Part shown: positions 41,259-44,900 of the stretch, piece by piece
Position numbering within the stretch: the first letter of the stretch is position 1
Layout: every line of letters begins with the position of its first letter
From: an uncultured Collinsella sp.
GTDB taxonomy: Bacteria; Actinomycetota; Coriobacteriia; Coriobacteriales; Coriobacteriaceae
Reading direction: 5' to 3'
Length of the DNA stretch: 44,900 nt
Assembly (NCBI GenBank): GCA_900539735.1
Contig: UQDE01000018.1
Span: forward strand, 1 to 44,900
Program-made: the position numbers and the translations under genes
Notes under the pieces: model-generated
Seen by the model: only the letters and a program-made list of their open reading frames with translations
Databases searched by the model: none
Told to the model about the DNA's origin: nothing

Positions 41259-41867
41259 AGACGCCCAGTCTGGGAGCAAACGATAGGAAAGCAACCAAAC
41301 GAGAGGCCGTTCCAAAAGAATCCGGCGGTGCAGGATGCTTCGGGCAAAACCGTTCGCAAATCGGTAAGGTCTTTCATCAACTTGCTCCAGCCCTCGCCCG
41401 GAGTCCGCTGCGCGGTAATGCAAAAACTCGGCATCCCTCGCATTCGCATTACCGCTCCGCTCTCGCTACAGCGAATTTCTAACACTCAGCATCCTTCGCG
41501 TTAAAAATTCGCTTCCGCTCACGGTCTCCGCTGACACTACGACACCGCGAAGCCTTTCGCTCGAAACGAGGCCTCTCATTTCGTGTCTACGCTACGCTCC
41601 GCCCAATCGCCGTTCCGGTGATTGCAAGATTGGTGTTGGGCTAGATAAATGGGGCCATACTCGCCCCCTTTATCTGCCAACACATCTTGTTTATCACCTC
41701 TCACGGCGATAAAGTTAGAAATGAAGTTCGCCTTCATTTCTAAGGGAAGCGACGGCGTCACTTCAAAAAAACGGCGCGACGTCAGTCGCTCCTAAAAAGG
41801 AAAGCAATCTCATATCGGTTTTTGAATCGGTGGCCTCACCGATTCGCTCTGCTTTCCTGGGGGGCAT
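41259..41867. other. Non-coding region with hairpin cluster, candidate oriT
   Basis: No credible gene. Hairpins: a long imperfect one at 41625-41689 (CAAGATTGGTGTTGG...CCAACACATCTTG, inner GATAAA/TTTATC pairs), a perfect 12-bp stem with 5-base loop at 41715-41743 (TTAGAAATGAAG), and a nested pair at 41799-41857 (GGAAAGCA/TGCTTTCC outside, GAATCGGT/ACCGATTC inside). Such clusters directly upstream of mobC and relaxase genes usually include the transfer origin. The nick site cannot be fixed by eye. Confidence 0.5.
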
Positions 41868-42452
41868 ATGAGTTGCAAGCGTCCACACACCGTTAAGGCG
41901 ACACTCACTTCTGAAGAATATGAAACGTTTTCCGCTTTGGCGGAAAAGGCAGGCATGACGAAAGCCGAACTCATTCGTTATAACTTGATCCATCGGAGTG
42001 AATCACTCGATAATCTAGTTTCCAAAAATGATGACGGTGGCCGCAGCAAAAAGCTGCAACCCGTTTCAGGTGATTCGGACGAAAAGCGCTCGAAGGTCAT
42101 TTACGTTAAGGTCACCGATGGCGAGCACGAGGCGATCCGCAAACGGGCGGATATACTCGGTGCGACCGTCAGTGCGTATGCCCGCCGCGTGATGCTTGCC
42201 GGTAAAATCGAGAAGATCGATTTCGATAAAAGCCAAGTCGCGAAAATCTATCACGAGCTGTATCGCGAGGGAACGAACCTCAATCAGCTGATGTATTTTG
42301 TGAACGCCCAAGGGCTTCCCGCGTACAACGAGAAAGCTGTTTTTCGTACGCTTGAAAAGGTTTACCAGAACGCCCGCAAAGTCACTCTCTTCATAAGAGA
42401 GCTCGAGCGGCGCTATTTCACCGACGGCGGTGATCTCAATGACCGTTATTAA
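41868..42452 (+). CDS. mobC: MobC-like relaxosome accessory protein
   Basis: A 194-residue mobilization protein. The N-terminus has a ribbon-helix-helix-like segment (HTVKATLTSEEYETFSALAEKAGMTKAELIRY), and the C-terminal half shows the MobC pattern (ADILGATVSAYARRVML, IYHELYREGTNLNQLMYF). It helps the relaxase bind oriT. ATG at 41868 is 11 bases after a TGGGGGG tract. The last 14 bases overlap the relaxase gene, so the two are translationally coupled. Confidence 0.85.
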   Translation: MSCKRPHTVKATLTSEEYETFSALAEKAGMTKAELIRYNLIHRSESLDNLVSKNDDGGRSKKLQPVSGDSDEKRSKVIYVKVTDGEHEAIRKRADILGATVSAYARRVMLAGKIEKIDFDKSQVAKIYHELYREGTNLNQLMYFVNAQGLPAYNEKAVFRTLEKVYQNARKVTLFIRELERRYFTDGGDLNDRY

Positions 42453-43638
42453 GCAGAAAGGTATTTCATCCGAACGCTACGCGAAGAACGTGCGCAAGTA
42501 CATCAACGGAAAGCGTGCTTTGGCCCGCGGCGGCTGGAACCTCGCGAACGGAAAGTACTGGTTTTCCGAGATGACTATGACGCGGAAGATGTTTCATCAC
42601 GACAGGTCCGCGCGTGCCGGCGCGAAGAACATAACGATGCTTCATCAGATTCTCGCGTTTCTGCCCGAGGAGTGCAGCTGCAACGGAGGCAAGATGACCC
42701 CAGATGCGTGTATGGCCTACGCGGAGCAATGGCTTGCGAAGCACTATCCGCATCAACAAGTGATTGTCGCGTTGCATGAGGAAAGTGATAAGGCGGGAAA
42801 ACGCTACGCAGTGCACATGGCGATTAACCGTACCGATTTGTTAACCGGCAAACGTTGCGAGACGGGTGGGCGACGCGGAAAGTACGAACGCGCTGCGTGG
42901 GTCCGTGAAATGGACGAGGCTTGGAATCTTACTCAACTTGAAAAGGGAAAGAAAAATTCGAAGATTCGTGATCGCCAGCCGCGCGACACAGAAAAGGAGA
43001 TTATCGGTCGCGGTGAGTACAGTTATAAAAACAATCTGCGCGAGCTAATCCATCTTGCAATCAATGAAGGTCACCCAAAGAATATGGAGCAGTTCAAAAA
43101 ACTACTTGCCTCATGGGGCGTAGACATTTTCATCAAGAACAATCGAGTCTATGCGACAGATCTCGATATCAAGGAGGCCGGCAATCCGAAGTGCACTTTC
43201 AATCTGACTCGACTCGACGGACGTTTCGCGGTCAAACAACTTGAAGCGGCGTTCGAAAAGAACATGTTGGAAGCCGAGCGAGCGTTGCCGTATGAGAAGC
43301 GCTGTGAGATTTACATTCAACGTCTTAAGAAGGCGTACTCGGCGTGGGTCGAACAAGCGAAAGCGAGCAAGGGCGTCGCCTACAATTCATTCCCCAAATT
43401 CATCGCACCGAAGTGCGATGAGGACCTGCTCGAAGATCCGGCGGTTCGCGATGAGCTTCTTGCGCGTCGCGGTTACGCAAGGGAGATTCGCAACCGCTAT
43501 GCCGGCGCCGTTCCCGATGCCGGCGATGATCGCGTTCGCGCCGCAGGTCGAGCCCATGGTGGCAACGTTGACATCTCGCCGCAGGTCGATCGCGCGGTCG
43601 ACCGAGGCGATTACGCTCGCGGAGACACGCCTCGCTAG
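42439..43638 (+). CDS. Relaxase (MobA/VirD2-like, MOBP type)
   Basis: A 399-residue DNA relaxase that nicks oriT and leads strand transfer. The N-terminal catalytic domain includes a Tyr candidate (RYAKNVRKYI), and the metal-binding histidine block is HQQVIVALHEESDKAGKRYAVHMAINRTDL (H...H...H spread over it). The second half is hydrophilic, ending in a basic Arg/Asp tail. ATG at 42439 is preferred to GTG 42430; it overlaps mobC. No integrase or replication gene is nearby. The element must rely on a helper conjugation system. Confidence 0.85.
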   Translation: MTVIKQKGISSERYAKNVRKYINGKRALARGGWNLANGKYWFSEMTMTRKMFHHDRSARAGAKNITMLHQILAFLPEECSCNGGKMTPDACMAYAEQWLAKHYPHQQVIVALHEESDKAGKRYAVHMAINRTDLLTGKRCETGGRRGKYERAAWVREMDEAWNLTQLEKGKKNSKIRDRQPRDTEKEIIGRGEYSYKNNLRELIHLAINEGHPKNMEQFKKLLASWGVDIFIKNNRVYATDLDIKEAGNPKCTFNLTRLDGRFAVKQLEAAFEKNMLEAERALPYEKRCEIYIQRLKKAYSAWVEQAKASKGVAYNSFPKFIAPKCDEDLLEDPAVRDELLARRGYAREIRNRYAGAVPDAGDDRVRAAGRAHGGNVDISPQVDRAVDRGDYARGDTPR

Positions 43639-43735
43639 TTTTGGAAAGCCTATCGTCGGTGCCCTAGCGCACTGCCATCCAGTGCCGATTCTGCCATACT
43701 CGCAATTCGGCGAGGATGAGGAGTATGAATTGATC

Positions 43736-43772
43736 GGGGCTTATAGGACAAAATGTGTGTCCTATAAGCCCC
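43736..43772. repeat. Hairpin after the relaxase gene
   Basis: GGGGCTTATAGGACA and its complement at 43736-43750 and 43758-43772, perfect 15-bp stem with seven-base loop, no T-run. It lies between the relaxase stop and an orphan coding tail. Confidence 0.7.
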
Positions 43773-43775
43773 AAG

Positions 43776-43847
43776 GATGACGATTCCAATACGGACGACA
43801 CCAAAACCGGCATCGACGGCTCCATGGACGATTCGGATTCCAAATAG
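43776..43847 (+). pseudogene. Orphan acidic C-terminal coding tail
   Basis: After the hairpin, an in-frame DDDSNTDDTKTGIDGSMD-like tail ends at TAG 43845-43847. There is no start codon or ribosome site. The composition is that of a genuine acidic protein end, so it may be the remnant of a gene cut by the hairpin element. Weakly supported. Confidence 0.3.
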
Positions 43848-43862
43848 GCCCTGTTAGTTGAG

Positions 43863-44309
43863 CTACTTCTTTGCCGGTGTCGTATACGAAACCGCTATAC
43901 CCGCGGCAATTGCCATGAGGCAGCTTGCGACGAGTCCGTACTCATACTTCAAAACGTTTGTTGCGGTCAGGGCGATAATCAACACAGTCGCAATTTGCAG
44001 AATTATCATTATTACGAAGAGATTGATTCCTTGTTTGGCCGAAGTCGCTGAGTGAGTTTGGCTTTGTTGATTCAGGTTGTAGCTGACAACAAAAGCGATC
44101 AGCTCGCTTGATACGGGGCCGACTACATAGAAAAAGAGTGCGTCAATGAAGCCTATAGTGTTGTAAGTGTTGTAAGTTGTTTCGCCGGAAAAAACAGCGT
44201 ATAAAGCATATCCAAATCTTGGCTGATTCACGTATGAGTAGGAGAAGACCAAGAGCGTCAATATTGCTACTACCAGAAGTGCATTCAGGACAAATCGTTT
44301 GCTTTTCAT
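43863..44309 (-). CDS. Small membrane protein with four predicted helices
   Basis: A 148-residue protein with helices near residues 5-26, 50-75, 95-117 and 122-142 (VLNALLVVAILTLLVF, FIDALFFYVVGPVSSELIAFVV, LFVIMIILQIATVLIIAL, YGLVASCLMAIAAGIAV). ATG at 44309 follows AAGGAGCG on the minus strand. The gene is AT-rich compared with the core genome. No family is recognised; in this setting it may be an immunity or accessory gene of the mobile region, which is a guess. Confidence 0.7.
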   Translation of the reverse strand: MKSKRFVLNALLVVAILTLLVFSYSYVNQPRFGYALYAVFSGETTYNTYNTIGFIDALFFYVVGPVSSELIAFVVSYNLNQQSQTHSATSAKQGINLFVIMIILQIATVLIIALTATNVLKYEYGLVASCLMAIAAGIAVSYTTPAKK

Positions 44310-44405
44310 CGATCGCTCCTTCCGGGTGACTCTTATTTGTAATTCTACAGCAGCCATTTGTTTTTCAAAGAATTTGACTGTCCTAAATACCATGCACTTT
44401 CGCTG

Positions 44406-44435
44406 GAGGGTCGCTGTTTGGCGGCCCTCTTTTTT
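44406..44435 (+). terminator. Terminator-like hairpin on the plus strand
   Basis: GAGGGTCGC/GCGGCCCTC (one GT pair) followed by six T residues. The only upstream gene is on the minus strand, so it would end an antisense or small plus-strand RNA. Confidence 0.6.
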
Positions 44436-44553
44436 GCACAGGCGCGGTGGGATGGTAATATCGGGCGGGAGTCAGCCGCTCTGATAGAATCATCCTTGCT
44501 GTCGGCAGCCCTCGTGCCGGGCAGAGCCCTCCATTTGATGGGAGGTGATGCCC

Positions 44554-44679
44554 ATGACCGATTTCACCGAGCTCGTGAAGCTCCTGACCGCTATGGTCTC
44601 GCTCCTCACGGCCCTTGTCGGCCTTTCCAAGGCACTCAAGCAGGGCTCGAAGCCCAAAAAGAAAGGCCACCGTCGCTAA
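44554..44679 (+). CDS. 41-residue hydrophobic peptide, toxin-like
   Basis: ATG at 44554 follows GGGAGGTG (44540-44547). The peptide begins MTDFTELVKLLTAMVSLL, continues as one hydrophobic helix (residues 7-28) and ends in a basic tail (KPKKKGHRR). This design resembles type I toxin or holin-like peptides of Gram-positive bacteria (Fst/TxpA-like). The bases upstream (44503-44528) are complementary to bases downstream (44707-44740), a feature of long-range folded type I toxin mRNAs. No antisense RNA promoter could be fixed by eye. An alternative is a small membrane regulator. Confidence 0.6.
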   Translation: MTDFTELVKLLTAMVSLLTALVGLSKALKQGSKPKKKGHRR

Positions 44680-44750
44680 GACGATGACCCAACTTCATTA
44701 AGCAACGGCTCTGCCCAGCTCTCTACAACTTGGGCTGCCGTCGGCACCAT
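44676..44750 (-). CDS. 24-residue mini-ORF with strong RBS
   Basis: AGGAGGGTAAA precedes an ATG at 44750; the ORF reads MVPTAAQVVESWAEPLLNEV and ends at TAG 44676-44678, overlapping the 3' end of the toxin-like gene. It lies downstream of the right leader module on the same strand. It could be a genuine small protein or the start of a truncated gene. Confidence 0.35.
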   Translation of the reverse strand: MVPTAAQVVESWAEPLLNEVGSSS

Positions 44751-44782
44751 TTTACCCTCCTGACGAGGAATTCGTCCATATT

Positions 44783-44830
44783 TCAAAAATCAAATCCTGT
44801 TCGCGCGTGAGCCTTGATTATCGACTTCAT
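44783..44830 (-). CDS. 15-residue leader ORF of the right module
   Basis: ATG at 44830 behind GGGAGG; reads MKSIIKAHARTGFDF then TGA. The first codons match those of the left module (MKLIFK). It looks like a gene start without its gene. Confidence 0.35.
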   Translation of the reverse strand: MKSIIKAHARTGFDF

Positions 44831-44876
44831 CCGAACACCTCCCACATTCATCCGTACATGTACGGATGAATGTGGG
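44826..44876 (-). repeat. Leader module, right copy: perfect 36-bp palindrome, RBS and ATG
   Basis: A perfect palindrome at 44841-44876 (arms CCCACATTCATCCGTACA and its complement) whose inner edge merges with the GGGAGG ribosome site and ATG at 44830. The same arrangement in inverted orientation starts the window. Differences from the left copy: one base per palindrome arm (CAC versus CAT) and a few in the ATGAAG.. codons. Confidence 0.8.
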
Positions 44877-44900
44877 AACCCGATACCCTGAGGGCCGGAC

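Noticed and set aside
41576..41761. Minus-strand frame in the hairpin region before mobC
   Set aside because: Covers two strong hairpins; no start signal.
36221..44900. Integrative element with attL at tRNA-Arg
   Set aside because: No integrase and no second copy of the tRNA 3' end is seen in the window, so boundaries cannot be claimed.

Overview
The window looks like a chromosome segment of a strictly anaerobic, high-GC Coriobacteriia bacterium, most likely Collinsella or a close relative. This is inferred from several features seen together: G/C-ending codon use, a dnaK-grpE-dnaJ-hspR operon of actinobacterial type, many iron-sulfur oxidoreductases, a ManXYZ-type PTS with a DUF956 protein, LPXTG-like surface proteins, and abundant small hairpin repeats between genes. 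No 16S or other marker gene is present, so the genus is an inference.

Layout: (1) 1-5204, a large cell-wall-anchored repeat protein. It lacks a normal 5' end and sits behind a palindrome/RBS/ATG leader module. (2) 5386-9390, a quinolinate/NAD synthesis operon nadA-nadB-nadC with a 3H-domain NiaR-like repressor as last gene; it has a palindromic operator candidate in front and a strong terminator behind. (3) 9430-9615, a 2[4Fe-4S] ferredoxin on the minus strand. (4) 10024-14459, the heat-shock operon dnaK-grpE-dnaJ-hspR. A 25-bp box in front of dnaK recurs in front of clpB at 20454. (5) 14932-17232, an aconitase-superfamily hydratase. (6) 17483-20390, two paralogous single-TM exported proteins flanking an opposite-strand exported protein, each paralogue followed by a triple hairpin array. 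(7) 20569-23196, clpB. (8) 23328-28737, a small acidic protein, a DUF4143-type ATPase, a membrane-anchored protein, a multi-pass membrane protein and a TetR regulator. (9) 28927-32229, a large FAD/Fe-S (GltD-like) oxidoreductase divergent from the TetR gene, then hypA. (10) 32635-35917, a mannose-family PTS (IIAB, IIC, IID) plus DUF956. (11) 36221-36296, tRNA-Arg(CCT).

Downstream of the tRNA the sequence changes character. There is an AT-rich stretch with an array of TCACCA/TGGTGA palindromes, then an XRE regulator divergent from a coiled-coil CAP-domain surface protein that carries an in-frame stop codon. After these come a Ser/Lys-rich exported protein, a mobilization module (hairpin cluster, mobC, relaxase), a small membrane protein, a 41-residue toxin-like peptide, and finally a second copy, in inverted orientation, of the palindrome/RBS/ATG leader module seen at the window's first base. 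No integrase or replication gene is visible, so this region looks like part of, or the remains of, an integrated mobilizable element.

The most interesting signals are the two inverted leader modules with a 36-bp palindrome bracketing the window (a possible shuffling site for surface-protein 5' ends), the XRE/surface-protein divergon with a 12-bp inverted repeat across both promoters, the conserved nonsense-interrupted CAP adhesin, the toxin-like small gene whose 5' and 3' flanks are complementary, and several families of triplicated hairpin arrays.
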